From NCBI RefSeq assembly GCF_003993775.1, contig NZ_RJRZ01000005.1:62001-126000 (forward strand): DNA of 64,000 nucleotides, in the 5' to 3' direction. The notes under the pieces are model-generated. The model was not told where the DNA came from. It saw only the letters and a list, made by a program, of their open reading frames with translations, and did no database searches. Source of the stretch: Frigidibacter oleivorans. Its GTDB lineage: Bacteria > Pseudomonadota > Alphaproteobacteria > Rhodobacterales > Rhodobacteraceae. The position numbers and the translations under genes are program-made. Of the stretch, positions 15,622 through 24,779 are shown piece after piece; position 1 is the stretch's first letter; every line of letters begins with the position of its first letter.

Positions 15622-16821
15622 TCAGCCGACCCGGTCGAGGAGCTTCTTGGCGCGCCCCTCCAAATCGAGGCGGGCATCCTGTTGGGTCTTGTCCCGCGCA
15701 AGCCGCGTGATGCCTTGGACGAAGTCGAAGATGCTTTCTGGCGGGCGGCCCTCCTCCATCAGCACCTTCTCGATGATCTTGCCGGACTCGGCTTTCGAGA
15801 AGCCGCGCTTCCTGAGGAAGTCATCCCGGTCCTCATCCGTCCGCGCGACGATCTGCTGCCGCGCCGCCTTGATGCCGTTCACGAACCCCTGCGGCGAGGA
15901 ATTGGCAAACCGCGTCAGCGCGGGCGCGGCCTCATGCGCGAAGCGCAAGGCCGCGTATTTCGAGTGGCGGATCGTGATCTCCTGGAAATCCTCGACACCC
16001 CAGAGGTTCCGGTTCTGGCACACCGCCCGCAGGTAGAAGCTGGCCATGCCGAGGGTCTTCGCCCCCACCTCGGAGTTCCAGCAGTAGAAGCCCCGGAAAT
16101 AGAGGTCGGGAGAGCCATCCGGCAGGCGGCCCGCCTCGATCGGGTTGTGATCGTCGACGAGGAACAGGAAGACATCCCGGTCCGAGGCATAGAGCGTGGT
16201 CGTGTCGCGGCTGATCTCGACATCGGGGTTGTAGACCCCGGTCGACCAGTCGAGGACGCCCGGCACCTTCCAGCGCGTGTCGCCCGTGCCATTACCCGCG
16301 ATGCGCTGCACCGCCTCGACGAGTTCATGGTCATGGATGCGGCCATAGTCGGGACCGGTCACAGCGCGCAGCTCAGTTCGGCCGTCTTCCGTCTCGAAGG
16401 TCTTGACCTGCTCGGCTCGGTGGTTGGTCAGGCCATATTGCAAGTTGATGCCCGCCAGCGGCGCGGGCAACTGCCGCAGGTAGGAGGCCGGAGCACCGAC
16501 GATGCTGGCAAGCTGGCCGAAGGCCCAATGCGTCGGCGCGACCGGCTCATGTGCCTTCGGCAGCATCAGGTGCAGCCGCTCGGGGTTGTCGCGCGCGGCT
16601 TCGATGCGGATGTCAGCCGTCTGCACCACGCGGCTGCGGCTGCGATCGGAGCGGCCTTTCACATTGGCCCATAGATCGTCGAGCGACAGATAACGCTCGT
16701 CATCCGGCCGATTGAACCATTCGGACGACACCCGCCCATTCCGCTCACCCCGGCTCACATCCACCTTCCAGCCACCAGCCTTCCTCGGTGCGACCGGATC
16801 CAGAACTTCCACAACGCCCAT
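15622..16821 (-). CDS. DUF932 domain protein
   Basis: A 399-residue protein of the DUF932 (phage/plasmid-like, TIGR03299-type) family. The core includes HWAFGQLASIVGAPASYLRQLP (about 97-118), the LRAVTGPDYGRIHDHELVEAV segment, SDRDVFLFLVDDHNPI, and FRGFYCWNSEVGAKTLGMASF. The C-terminus is a helical, charged region. DUF932 proteins are almost universal on large alphaproteobacterial plasmids; their function is unknown, with anti-restriction or single-strand-DNA roles suggested only by context. The start at 16821 lies 24 bases from a leader motif that also precedes the ParB-like gene. It is the last backbone gene before the defence island. Confidence 0.85.
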   Translation of the reverse strand: MGVVEVLDPVAPRKAGGWKVDVSRGERNGRVSSEWFNRPDDERYLSLDDLWANVKGRSDRSRSRVVQTADIRIEAARDNPERLHLMLPKAHEPVAPTHWAFGQLASIVGAPASYLRQLPAPLAGINLQYGLTNHRAEQVKTFETEDGRTELRAVTGPDYGRIHDHELVEAVQRIAGNGTGDTRWKVPGVLDWSTGVYNPDVEISRDTTTLYASDRDVFLFLVDDHNPIEAGRLPDGSPDLYFRGFYCWNSEVGAKTLGMASFYLRAVCQNRNLWGVEDFQEITIRHSKYAALRFAHEAAPALTRFANSSPQGFVNGIKAARQQIVARTDEDRDDFLRKRGFSKAESGKIIEKVLMEEGRPPESIFDFVQGITRLARDKTQQDARLDLEGRAKKLLDRVG

Positions 16822-16845
16822 CGGCTATCTCCCGCGGCGGGCGCC

Positions 16846-16878
16846 GGGAGCCACTCTCCCAGCCCTCAACCCGTCACC
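16846..16878 (-). repeat. Shared upstream leader motif, copy 2
   Basis: Located 24 bases before the DUF932 start. It shares AGCCACTCTCCC and CCCGTCACC exactly with 30605-30638, which also sits 24 bases before a start codon. Equal spacing and lack of coding function suggest a regulatory element. Confidence 0.5.
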
Positions 16879-17167
16879 GGGAAACCGGCACTCCTCTGAC
16901 TCTGGCCGACGTGAAGGGCGAAAAGCGGACGGTCGCTGCCGTCGGAGTGAGCGGCGGCTGCGGGTTGATGTGAACGATCGCCGCACCTCGTAGTTGTGAT
17001 CTGGGCGGGAACGCGTCGACCAGCTATCTGTTAAACATGGTCTTAGTTTCGATCCCCGCCGCCGGATCCATAACAAACAAGCACTTACGATGACCGCAGC
17101 CAGGTGTGAGCTACGTCAAGTGCCGAATGAACACCGTATTCGAGCGAAAAATCGCTCCTGTCGGTAC
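16879..17167. other. Intergenic boundary between backbone and defence island
   Basis: No gene is recognised. A hairpin CCGG-GAAA-CCGG lies at 16877-16888, and base composition drops near 17010-17100 (runs such as TTAAACATGG and ATAACAAACAAGC). This marks the junction with the island. The downstream sequence before 17168 may hold the terminator of the beta-family gene: CGAGCG-AAAAAT-CGCTC near 17142-17157 is a short stem. Confidence 0.4.
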
Positions 17168-18259
17168 TTAGAAGAGAGCCCCCTGCTCTGAGTACTCGGC
17201 GATAGAATCTTCCTCGAACTCGATGCCAGACATGGCACCCAGGTCCCTAACGATCCTGACCAGGTGATGCGCGGTGTTCAGTTCCCGCCAGCCAGTCGCG
17301 TCGCCGCAGGTATCGGTCAGCCCCTTCGCGTTTCGCCAGATACGGTCGTCCGCTGGGGAGAAGCCCCGGCCGCTGTACTCCTTGCTCTCGACGATCTGCT
17401 TGCAGACGTCGCGCATAGTCGGAGTGAAGGCTCCCGAGTCGCTGCCCCTGACGACCAAGGTGTGGGTCGTGCCCGTGTAGCGCAGGTGCGGCCTCGGCCG
17501 CCCGCCTCTCTTGCCCTTCGGGAACACCATCCGCCCGCAATCCGCGCCGAAGTCACCGTAGGCCAGTCGATCGGGTTGGACGCCGGTCTCTTTAAGGGCC
17601 GCCTGGAAGGTGGTCCACTCCGCCCTCGCGATCAGCGTGCGCTCGTTGGCTCCGACCGGCAGTTTGTCCGGGTACGCCGACGCCTGGTACACGATCTTGC
17701 TCCACCGCGCCGCGGCGTCCAGTTGGTCAAAGATTTCGCCGATGGCGGGCGCGAAGTCGGCGCCCAGGGGAGCCCCGGTGAAGTCCACGAAGAGGACACA
17801 CTGTTCCGGCCGGACCCCCGCCTTCTCCACCGCCTCGACCAAAGCGGCGGGATCAACTTCCTCGAAGTCCATGTAGATGCCCGCCCTAACGTTCCCGTCC
17901 CGAACGAGCGCGTGGCGGGCCGGATTGGACAGATCGGCGATCGTCAGCACCGGAAGCAGGCGCGAATTCACGGCCGTGGCGATGCGGAAGAGAGTCGCCA
18001 CCCCCTCGTCGCCGAGGGCCGCCGCTGCCAGTTGCGGGTCAAGAAACGCACGCCGGTGGGGCCAGCTCTTTCCGAGGCGCTCGCCCATCATGTAGGCGAT
18101 CTCGTCCAGCGTTGGCACGCGCCCCTTTTCGGGATCGGACTCGGTGGGCGGCGGCACCACGAAGCGAGGGCAGACATGGCCCTGATAACGAGGAGCCAGC
18201 CTGCCGCAGGCCGCGAACTCGCCGGGCTTAGCCCTGAGGGCCGGGAAGTATGGGAGCAT
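17168..18259 (-). CDS. Beta-family protein (PF14350-like)
   Basis: A 363-residue soluble protein with the pattern of the phage-T4-beta-protein family: YFPALRAKPGEFAACGRLAP, then PVLTIADLSNPARHALV. It continues YMDFEEVDPAALVEAVEK, CVLFVDFTGAPL, SKIVYQASAYPDKL, and a C-terminal RYTGTTHTLVVRGSDSG with SPADDRIW. The fold is probably a TIM-barrel-like enzyme domain, but no reaction is known. ATG at 18259 has AGGAAAG just upstream and overlaps the Xre/ImmA gene by 32 bases, so the two are coupled. Beta proteins commonly accompany ImmA/IrrE-type regulators, and a toxin or defence-effector role is inferred from this linkage. Confidence 0.72.
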   Translation of the reverse strand: MLPYFPALRAKPGEFAACGRLAPRYQGHVCPRFVVPPPTESDPEKGRVPTLDEIAYMMGERLGKSWPHRRAFLDPQLAAAALGDEGVATLFRIATAVNSRLLPVLTIADLSNPARHALVRDGNVRAGIYMDFEEVDPAALVEAVEKAGVRPEQCVLFVDFTGAPLGADFAPAIGEIFDQLDAAARWSKIVYQASAYPDKLPVGANERTLIARAEWTTFQAALKETGVQPDRLAYGDFGADCGRMVFPKGKRGGRPRPHLRYTGTTHTLVVRGSDSGAFTPTMRDVCKQIVESKEYSGRGFSPADDRIWRNAKGLTDTCGDATGWRELNTAHHLVRIVRDLGAMSGIEFEEDSIAEYSEQGALF

Positions 18260-19556
18260 CACTCTTTCCTTTCTGGGCTTCGCCCACAAACAGTTTCCTC
18301 ACGGTGTTCCTCCCGATCTTGTTTGCAAACAGGGACCACTCTCCCCGTTCTTTGCGTATCCGCCCGAAAACAATCGCCGGATGGATACCCAACTCGTTGG
18401 CAAAGCGCTCGATTACCGCAGCCGACTTCGCGATGCGGGCGGTAGAGCGCCGCCAGCGTTCCTCCGGGATGAGTAGGTTGGAGGCGAAGCGGTTTGCCTC
18501 CTCCTCCTGTTCATCGACCGATGCCTCTTGATCCGTCTGATCGTAGAAGCCTACGGCCAGCCCGGTGGCGAAGTGAAGCGTGACGTGGGCAAGCTCGTGC
18601 ATCAGCGTGAACCAGAAGTTGTCCACGGTGTCGGTCCTGACGGTCATTCCGATGACCGGTCTCCCATCCACGATGAAGGCCGCGCCGTCGATCTTCAGGC
18701 CGGGGACCTGCGGCTCCACGATCAAAACAATGCCGTGGGTCGCGAGCACCTCCACCGCCAGGAGTGGCCCGTCGGGTTCTTTGCTCAGGCGCACCAAGTC
18801 GGGCATCCACTTGAGCTCAAGCGGCTCGTGAACGTCCTCGACGGTTGCGAAAGCCTCCCGCGCCTTTGCTGTTACCCTCGCGCGCCAAGCGTGGAGCATG
18901 ACATCTTCGGTGTGATCCACAACGTTGAGGCCAGTTCGGAGAAGCCCGGGACTTCCAAAGTCGATCCTGTTCTCCGCGATGTAGCGACGAAGTTCTGCCT
19001 CAGTGAAGTCCTCGGCGAACCAGCCGTTCTCGCGCCCGTGCTTAAGGATTTTCTTGATCTCGGCTTTCGACACACCGTCGATGACCCTGTCCAGCCCGCG
19101 GAATTCCGGTTGGTCGGGCATGTCTGCCCACGGGCGCACACCGAGCAGCGCCGCCAAGCGATGGTAATTCTTGAGGCTGATCTGGCCATATCGCTCAGCT
19201 TCCCACCGCTGGACCTGTTGCTCCTTCACGCCGAGGCGCCACGCCAAGTCTTTCTGAGAGAAGCCATTGGCGATCCTCGCCACGATCAGCATCAGTCCAA
19301 GGTCGCGATTAACTAGTGCCTTAAGAGCGGAGGGGCGTTGGGTTTCCTTGGCCTCCTCATATGCCTCGACTGCGCGTGTCAGGCGCTCGCGCTCGGCCTT
19401 CATCATGCGCGAGACTTGGGAAACTACCTCGGGCGGCAGTCCGGCAACAACCGGTTCCATCGCGCGCTCAGAGCTCAGTGCCTCGGTCAGACGGGAAATG
19501 CGGGCGCGCGTTTCCCGAGCCTCCTTCTCGTTCAGGGTGATTCCATTCATCGCCAT
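18228..19556 (-). CDS. Xre HTH and ImmA/IrrE metallopeptidase fusion
   Basis: A 442-residue regulator-protease. Residues 1-85 are helical and HigA-like. A Cro/CI helix-turn-helix follows (GFSQKDLAWRLGVKEQQVQR, 98-117). The C-terminal half is an ImmA/IrrE zinc peptidase with FTLMHELAHVTLHF (316-329, HExxH at 320-324) and EEEANRFASNLLIPEE (351-366), which carries the third ligand. Such proteins sense a signal, cleave a partner or repressor and control the adjacent gene. A 44-base palindrome lies 12 bases before the start, an obvious self-operator. ATG 19556 follows GAGG; ATG 19550 is possible. It forms a two-gene operon with the beta-family protein. Confidence 0.82.
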   Translation of the reverse strand: MAMNGITLNEKEARETRARISRLTEALSSERAMEPVVAGLPPEVVSQVSRMMKAERERLTRAVEAYEEAKETQRPSALKALVNRDLGLMLIVARIANGFSQKDLAWRLGVKEQQVQRWEAERYGQISLKNYHRLAALLGVRPWADMPDQPEFRGLDRVIDGVSKAEIKKILKHGRENGWFAEDFTEAELRRYIAENRIDFGSPGLLRTGLNVVDHTEDVMLHAWRARVTAKAREAFATVEDVHEPLELKWMPDLVRLSKEPDGPLLAVEVLATHGIVLIVEPQVPGLKIDGAAFIVDGRPVIGMTVRTDTVDNFWFTLMHELAHVTLHFATGLAVGFYDQTDQEASVDEQEEEANRFASNLLIPEERWRRSTARIAKSAAVIERFANELGIHPAIVFGRIRKERGEWSLFANKIGRNTVRKLFVGEAQKGKSDAPILPGPQG

Positions 19557-19567
19557 GCCTCAATTTA

Positions 19568-19611
19568 CCCAACTTATTTGTTGTGGACAAGTACACAACG
19601 GATAAGTTGGG
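19568..19611 (-). promoter_or_regulatory. 44-base nested palindromic operator of the Xre/ImmA gene
   Basis: Two perfect inverted repeats share one centre. The outer arms are CCCAACTTAT (19568-19577) and ATAAGTTGGG (19602-19611). The inner arms are GTTGTG (19580-19585) and CACAAC (19594-19599). The site begins 12 bases upstream of the start codon, so a bound dimer or tetramer of the Xre domain would block transcription. The assignment to this regulator is inference from position and symmetry. Confidence 0.75.
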
Positions 19612-19626
19612 TGCAAGAGCTAGCGG

Positions 19627-19707
19627 TCAGTTCTCTTCCGGTTTCGCCTTGCGGCGCATAGGAACGTCTACATCCGCCAGCCAGTCGGCGAAATGGGCGT
19701 AGATCTC
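19627..19707 (-). pseudogene. Possible C-terminal gene remnant
   Basis: A 26-codon open stretch reads EIYAHFADWLADVDVPMRRK followed by AKPEEN and stop, with an in-frame stop just before it and no start. It looks like the tail of a lost gene between the two defence operons. The parent cannot be named, and chance cannot be excluded. Confidence 0.25.
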
Positions 19708-19728
19708 CTAGCCTGCGTTTACTCTCTT

Positions 19729-19749
19729 CTGTGCAATGAACTTGCACAG
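19729..19749. repeat. Perfect inverted repeat between defence operons
   Basis: CTGTGCAA, five bases, TTGCACAG is a perfect 8-base inverted repeat in an AT-richer gap, followed by TATGATTTTTC. It could end transcription or bind a regulator. The remaining 19750-19867 sequence shows nothing else that I recognise. Confidence 0.4.
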
Positions 19750-19867
19750 TATGATTTTTCGGAGCTACTGAGGCAGCTTGTAGACAACGTTGTACAGGAC
19801 GTGTTGAGGTATCGGCAGTAGCGTATCACCTCCATCATCTCATAACTCAAGATGACCGGCGATGACG

Positions 19868-22800
19868 CTACCGACCCGCCGCGAAGACGCGGTGAACATG
19901 CGCTTCAACGCCGTCTGTGCGCAGCTCGTAATCACTGCGTATTGCGCCGGGGCCGAGCTCATCGAAGATGTCATCGGACTGTGCCAGTTCAAACCCGGCG
20001 GGATCCATCCAGCCCACGCGCCCGTCGCGGCGAGCAGGAATGACATTATACCGGCGACGACGGCCATCCGTCCCGGTTAGCTCGACCAACTCAGGGAGAT
20101 CATCAAACAGGTCCCGGACGTCGCGCCCTAAACTGAGCTGCCAGCGTAAGAAATGCTGCGGATCGATCAGATCCTCTGATGAGATTTCCTCAAGGTCGTC
20201 GTCAAGCCAAGTCTCGAATTCTTCGCGGCGCCCCGCCGCGGCTTCTCGCGTCTGCGCGAGACCCTGGGACAATGCGAAGGCGACGAAGGGGTCGTGCGTG
20301 CCCCAGCGAAGCAACTCGCGCGCCCAAAAGCCGTACCAAGGCATACCAGTAGTATCCTTCCATTCGGCGAGCGTCGGCACTGCGAATGCATCTGCCGCGC
20401 CATCTGACCACGCTTGGGTGACGACCGCACCAATCGCGATGCCGAGGCGAAATTCCAGATTGTCCGCAACAAATCGCTGCCACCCTCGCAACGCGTCGGC
20501 ATCGGGATCGAAACTGTCGGGTTCGTCCATCCACCATCCCAGCACATCGGCCCAACGTTCAAGTAAAGCTTGATCCGTGTCGGTGCTGCGCACTCGGAAG
20601 CCGAACCCGCGGTCATTGGCGAGTAGGTCGCCGATGGCCTCGAATACCTCGATACGCGCCGTCGCCTCGGCTTCGCCATAGGTGTCGGCTTCTTCGATGA
20701 GCCTGCGAATGTGCGGCGCGACCTCCTCGAAGCGCCGACCGACCAGCGGAGTAAAGCCATATTGATAGAGGCGACGGCGCTCGGCGGCATCGGGATAGAC
20801 GGTCCCGACGATGCCGCGACCGCGCAGAACAAAAGCCTCCTTGAGCCAAGTCTCCTGCTCGGCGGCGACGGCGCTAAAGGTCGTGCTCCAGAGCTGCGCC
20901 AGATGCTCCTCTGCGCGCGCCGGCGTCATATCTTGCCCCTCGGCCTTGGCGATTTCCTCGATCGCGGTCAGCAGGATGCTATCCAGTTCATCTACGGCGT
21001 CCGCCAAGCGAGACTTGCGATCAGCAGCATCTTCCCCGGCGTAATCGCTAATCTCGGTGGGCGCGGTGCTTTCGAGCCAGTCGAGAAAATCATCGGGCTC
21101 GACACCAAGGACACGAATTGCGCGCTCGCGGATCGTCCACAACAGCAGAGCCAGCGGACTTTCCACTTCGCCGGCCTCAGCCTCCTCAATCAGGAGCGCT
21201 TCGCGCATCCGATCATAGTCACGCTGGAGTTCGTTACGCTGCTGACGCTGAACAGGAATAGTTTTGGGCGCCGTTGCCGCCTCGCGTGTCGGGATAGCGA
21301 CGAGAGTCATGCCTTCGATGCCCTTGGCCGCGCCTGGTCGACCCGCGCGCCCAGCAAGGTTGCGGATCTCGGAGGTCGGCAACGGAGTGACGACCTGCTG
21401 CTCAGAGACCTGGTCCCAGGACCGCCGCTTGAGCGAGGTAAGAAAAATGAGGTCGAAAGGCAGGTTCACGCCTTCGGTCAGTGTTGCCGTCGCTACCGTG
21501 ATCGGACAGATCCGCCGCTCTATCATCTCGGTCATCAGCCGCCGTAGGCGCTGGGGCATTTGGCCGTGGCTCGAGGCGATACCGCGTTCGAGCAAAAACA
21601 TCTCGAACGACGCCTCGCCGCAATAGTCACGGCAGGCTGCCCGGGCTTCATCGAAACGCTCGCGCAAGAACCCTTCGGGTGACCGGAACTGGGGCGCGTT
21701 CGCCCAGGCCGGTAGCAGCAGCGCTTCCTGGAACCAGCGCATGGTCTTCTCCGGCTCCTGAGCGACCGAAATCAGAATGCGCTGATCTTCCTCGACGAGA
21801 TGGAGCGCGGTCCAGAGTACGCTCAGGCAGTTAAAGCGATTCAGGCTGTTGCGCATACGCGCGGGGATGTCCGGCATCGGAGGCATTCGCAGCGGCAGAT
21901 AGACGGGCTGCTCCTGGCCGCGGACGTAAAGAGGCCGGCCGTTCATTATATCGAGGAGGATCCGGCCCTGCGCACCGGGCGCGGTTTCCAGTACGCCGAT
22001 CACCTGCCGCGTGCTTCGGTAGCGCACCCCGACAGCAGTCGCATCGGCGCGGCCCTCGATCCATTTGGCGACCGGACCCGCGGCGCCGCCGGCTACTGCA
22101 GTGAGCGCGATGCGGACGACATTGGGACGCTGGACCAACACGCGGGAGACCAGTTGCTCGAGCCGGATGGCGCGATTGCTGTGCTCTGAAAAGCTGACGC
22201 GGGTGTTCTCGTTGGCTTCGGGAACGACCTGATGTGCTTCATCGACAATTATAAGCCGGAGCCGCGCCGCTAGGATCGGTCCGAGATAGCGCATCAGGGC
22301 ATCGGCCTTCTCGACTGTCGCGATCAGTACGGTTGGTTGGTCGTCGGTCAACCATGCATCGGTGATACCCCAATCAGCACCGCCGTAGAGCGCGGTCACC
22401 GTCATGTCGCGGCCGAGCTCAGAACGGAGCTTGGCCTCCACTTCGCCGGCCAGCGCACGCGACGGAACGAGATACATGGCGAGTGGCGCGAGCCCGTCGG
22501 CTTCGCGCAGCAGCAGTTCGCGCACCAGTGCGAGGTTGGCAATCAGGGTTTTGCCCGAGCCGGTCGGCGTACAGAGCGCAAAGGAGGTTTCCTGTCGCAG
22601 GCGATCTATGCCTTGGAGCTGCGACGTCCACAGGACGCCGCGCCCCCGGCTGAACTGATCGCGCGCATAAGCGAGCAGCCGACCTTGCCGCTCGGGGTTC
22701 AGGTTAGCGAGCGAGCGAACTGCACCGTAGATGCTGGCCTTACTGTAGCTCTCGGCTACCTGATAAAGCAGCGATATGATCAGTGAGGCATCGTCGCTGA

Positions 22801-23497
22801 GGATCCGCATCGCCATCCTCTCCAGCGCTTGCAGCTTGTCCATTGCGCGGGCGAGACGGGCATCGTCACCTCGCCGCAGGCTGTCGGCGACTAGGCCGAG
22901 GCTCCGGATCAGTTCGACCGTGAAATATCGGCCGACCCGTTCGATATCCTCTCGGTCCTCGACCGCGGCGAGGAGACGACCTGCAGCAGGTACCGTCAAG
23001 TCAGGATTGGCGCTCCAATAACTCGCCGCGCGTCGCAGTACGCCGTCGAAATCGGCCCGCAGGAAGGCACCATATAGCGCGACCCCCTCGTGCTCGGTTG
23101 GGATTTGCGCCATTAGGCCTGTGGCCATCGCAGGCAGCCCGCCGAGTTGGTAAGCGCCGGCGGCGAGCAGTTCAATTGGCACCTGCCTTCCGGAATCGTC
23201 CCCTGCGCGCGCCAGCCATTCAAGGATCTCGCCGGCGCGGCGGTAGCAATCGATCGCGCGCCTAGACATAGGCCCTTCAATCTCGCGGAAGACATGGGCC
23301 GCATGCAGCAGGCGCCGGGCGTCAGAGCGCTGTCCGTTGGATTCGCGTTCGGTCCACTGGATCGTCTGGACCTGCCAGCTCGTCTGGAGACACCGCACGT
23401 AGGCCCTCGCCTGCGACCGCGAGAGTTCATTCTCGATGGCGAGCTGACGGCGAAGTCGATCGGCGATTTCAAGCCGTTCGGGGTCAAATTCAGGCAT
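19868..23497 (-). CDS. Ski2-like DEAD/DEAH-box helicase, Hachiman HamB-like
   Basis: A 1209-residue superfamily 2 helicase. After about 300 helical N-terminal residues come LCTPTGSGKTLIANLAL (Walker A at 310-316), ALYGGADW, RLRLIIVDEAHQVVPE (DEAH at 419-422), ASSHGQMPQRLRRLMTEMIE, TATLTEGVNLPFDLIF and RNLAGRAGRPGA (motif VI, 712-722). This motif set is that of the Ski2/HamB/AbpB group. About 450 more residues follow, with no domain I can name. ATG at 23497 is used; GTG at 23503 is an alternative. It overlaps the end of the upstream nuclease-like gene by eight bases, so the two make one operon and probably one complex. The likely role is antiphage defence. Confidence 0.8.
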   Translation of the reverse strand: MPEFDPERLEIADRLRRQLAIENELSRSQARAYVRCLQTSWQVQTIQWTERESNGQRSDARRLLHAAHVFREIEGPMSRRAIDCYRRAGEILEWLARAGDDSGRQVPIELLAAGAYQLGGLPAMATGLMAQIPTEHEGVALYGAFLRADFDGVLRRAASYWSANPDLTVPAAGRLLAAVEDREDIERVGRYFTVELIRSLGLVADSLRRGDDARLARAMDKLQALERMAMRILSDDASLIISLLYQVAESYSKASIYGAVRSLANLNPERQGRLLAYARDQFSRGRGVLWTSQLQGIDRLRQETSFALCTPTGSGKTLIANLALVRELLLREADGLAPLAMYLVPSRALAGEVEAKLRSELGRDMTVTALYGGADWGITDAWLTDDQPTVLIATVEKADALMRYLGPILAARLRLIIVDEAHQVVPEANENTRVSFSEHSNRAIRLEQLVSRVLVQRPNVVRIALTAVAGGAAGPVAKWIEGRADATAVGVRYRSTRQVIGVLETAPGAQGRILLDIMNGRPLYVRGQEQPVYLPLRMPPMPDIPARMRNSLNRFNCLSVLWTALHLVEEDQRILISVAQEPEKTMRWFQEALLLPAWANAPQFRSPEGFLRERFDEARAACRDYCGEASFEMFLLERGIASSHGQMPQRLRRLMTEMIERRICPITVATATLTEGVNLPFDLIFLTSLKRRSWDQVSEQQVVTPLPTSEIRNLAGRAGRPGAAKGIEGMTLVAIPTREAATAPKTIPVQRQQRNELQRDYDRMREALLIEEAEAGEVESPLALLLWTIRERAIRVLGVEPDDFLDWLESTAPTEISDYAGEDAADRKSRLADAVDELDSILLTAIEEIAKAEGQDMTPARAEEHLAQLWSTTFSAVAAEQETWLKEAFVLRGRGIVGTVYPDAAERRRLYQYGFTPLVGRRFEEVAPHIRRLIEEADTYGEAEATARIEVFEAIGDLLANDRGFGFRVRSTDTDQALLERWADVLGWWMDEPDSFDPDADALRGWQRFVADNLEFRLGIAIGAVVTQAWSDGAADAFAVPTLAEWKDTTGMPWYGFWARELLRWGTHDPFVAFALSQGLAQTREAAAGRREEFETWLDDDLEEISSEDLIDPQHFLRWQLSLGRDVRDLFDDLPELVELTGTDGRRRRYNVIPARRDGRVGWMDPAGFELAQSDDIFDELGPGAIRSDYELRTDGVEAHVHRVFAAGR

Positions 23498-24455
23498 CTG
23501 CACCCGCCCGCCATAGGCTCGAGTAGATTTGCTCGATCAGATCGGCACCTTCCTCAAGGACCAGTTCGATGACCTGAAGATCGTGTGGGGCGGTATAGTC
23601 CTCGGGACATTCCTCCCATGGGATCAGGTAGCCGCCTGCCTCGCGGCGACGAGCGCCATTGCCGGAGATCAGGATCAGGTTTGTACGCGGCAGCGGCGGT
23701 CCGTCGAGTGCGATTGCGCGATCGATCGACAGGATCGCGGCGGCGTAGTCCTGCGGTGCGCGCAGTTCGAGCAGGCGCTGCAACTGGCGCAAGCCATGCG
23801 GAACCGGCATATCACGGTTGATCTCGAACCAGACGCCGCGTCCGTTCCGCGCCCGCTCGCCGTCTTCGTCCTCCTCATCCTCATAGTCGCCGAACATCAG
23901 AGTATCGACCACAGATTGTGTAAGCCGGTTGCGCCATTTCGCTTCTCCGGCGATTAGTCTGATGACCTCTCCATCGTCGTCAAGCGAAAGGCCAATGAAG
24001 TCGGAGCCGAAGCGTCCAAAGATCGGACGTTCGCGATCGGCATCGCGGGCAAAGGTCCAGAGGTAGCTTTCAACATCGGCATGGTAGCGGAAAAGGAAGA
24101 TTGGCACAGTCCAATTATGGGCGCCGACGAATTCCTCTTGGTAAACCTCAGTCAGCAGGCCCGCCATGACCTCACCGAACAGTCCGTGCTGGGCGGTCAG
24201 TGGTAGGCAATTTGGATAGCACGCATGCGCACCGGGCGCGTCAGCGTCGGGATGCAAATCGATTGCAATCTGCGCGTGGAAATGTTCCCGGGCGTCAAGA
24301 TGTGCGGATTCGAAATACGGGCGCAGGCCGCCGACAAGTTGAGGGCTAAGGGCCATCTGCTGCTCCAGCAGCAGATGGCCATAATTGCCCTCGACGCTCG
24401 GATAGGACTTGAGCCATTCCTCCATCGTGGCGACTGGCGGCTCACACGTATGCAT
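23490..24455 (-). CDS. Putative PD-(D/E)xK nuclease-like partner, Hachiman HamA-like
   Basis: A 321-residue protein, predicted as the effector of the helicase gene it overlaps. A restriction-like core can be read: GLFGEVMAGLLTEVY with Glu95, then FGRFGSDFIGLSL with Asp152, then IRLIAGEAKWRN with the ExK pair 171/173. This E...D...ExK layout and the partner helicase match HamA (DUF1837) of Hachiman, but sequence similarity by eye is weak and an AbpA-type or new family is possible. The middle has an acidic run (FGDYEDEEDEDGE). The start is uncertain: ATG at 24455 or 24425, neither with a good ribosome site. No signal peptide or membrane segment. Confidence 0.62.
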   Translation of the reverse strand: MHTCEPPVATMEEWLKSYPSVEGNYGHLLLEQQMALSPQLVGGLRPYFESAHLDAREHFHAQIAIDLHPDADAPGAHACYPNCLPLTAQHGLFGEVMAGLLTEVYQEEFVGAHNWTVPIFLFRYHADVESYLWTFARDADRERPIFGRFGSDFIGLSLDDDGEVIRLIAGEAKWRNRLTQSVVDTLMFGDYEDEEDEDGERARNGRGVWFEINRDMPVPHGLRQLQRLLELRAPQDYAAAILSIDRAIALDGPPLPRTNLILISGNGARRREAGGYLIPWEECPEDYTAPHDLQVIELVLEEGADLIEQIYSSLWRAGADA

Positions 24456-24779
24456 TCGTACCCCGAGCGTTCGTTGTTTCGTCTATAGGGTAGTGCGACA
24501 CGGTTGAAAACAATCTCAACGTCGCCACCTCCAGTCTGACCTTGAGGTTTGCAGACGCGGGATGAGCAACGCAGTTTGTTCTGATGCTGCGACCGCGACC
24601 AGCTAATTGGTCCCGCATCGCTACCACAGATCGTGTATTTTGCTGCAAGACTGACTGAACGACTGCTTCTCGGAGTGCCGCTCCACAGCATTGGTCGGGG
24701 CCGACCGGCGGGTAAGGGCCGAAAACGACGGAACCCGGCGGGTTTCCCCGCCGGGCCCGAGGGGGAGACCCCGTTCTTT
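24456..24779. other. Gap between the defence operon and ssb
   Basis: No gene is seen. 24456-24500 probably contains the promoter of the HamA-like gene (AT-richer, with TATAGGGTAG on the plus strand). 24500-24720 has no feature that I recognise, and the ssb terminator stem occupies 24734-24755. Confidence 0.4.
24734..24755 (-). terminator. Terminator stem after ssb
   Basis: CCCGGCGGG and CCCGCCGGG form a perfect 9-base stem. Read on the minus strand the loop is GAAA and the run after it is TTCCGTCGTTTTC. It starts 24 bases after the ssb stop. The same GGGGAAACCC core occurs in the stem after the ParB-like gene. Confidence 0.65.

Noticed and set aside
24466-24485. Possible second LexA box before the HamA-like gene
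   Set aside because: GTTC is followed after seven bases by CGTC, not GTTC. One half fails, so it is not called.
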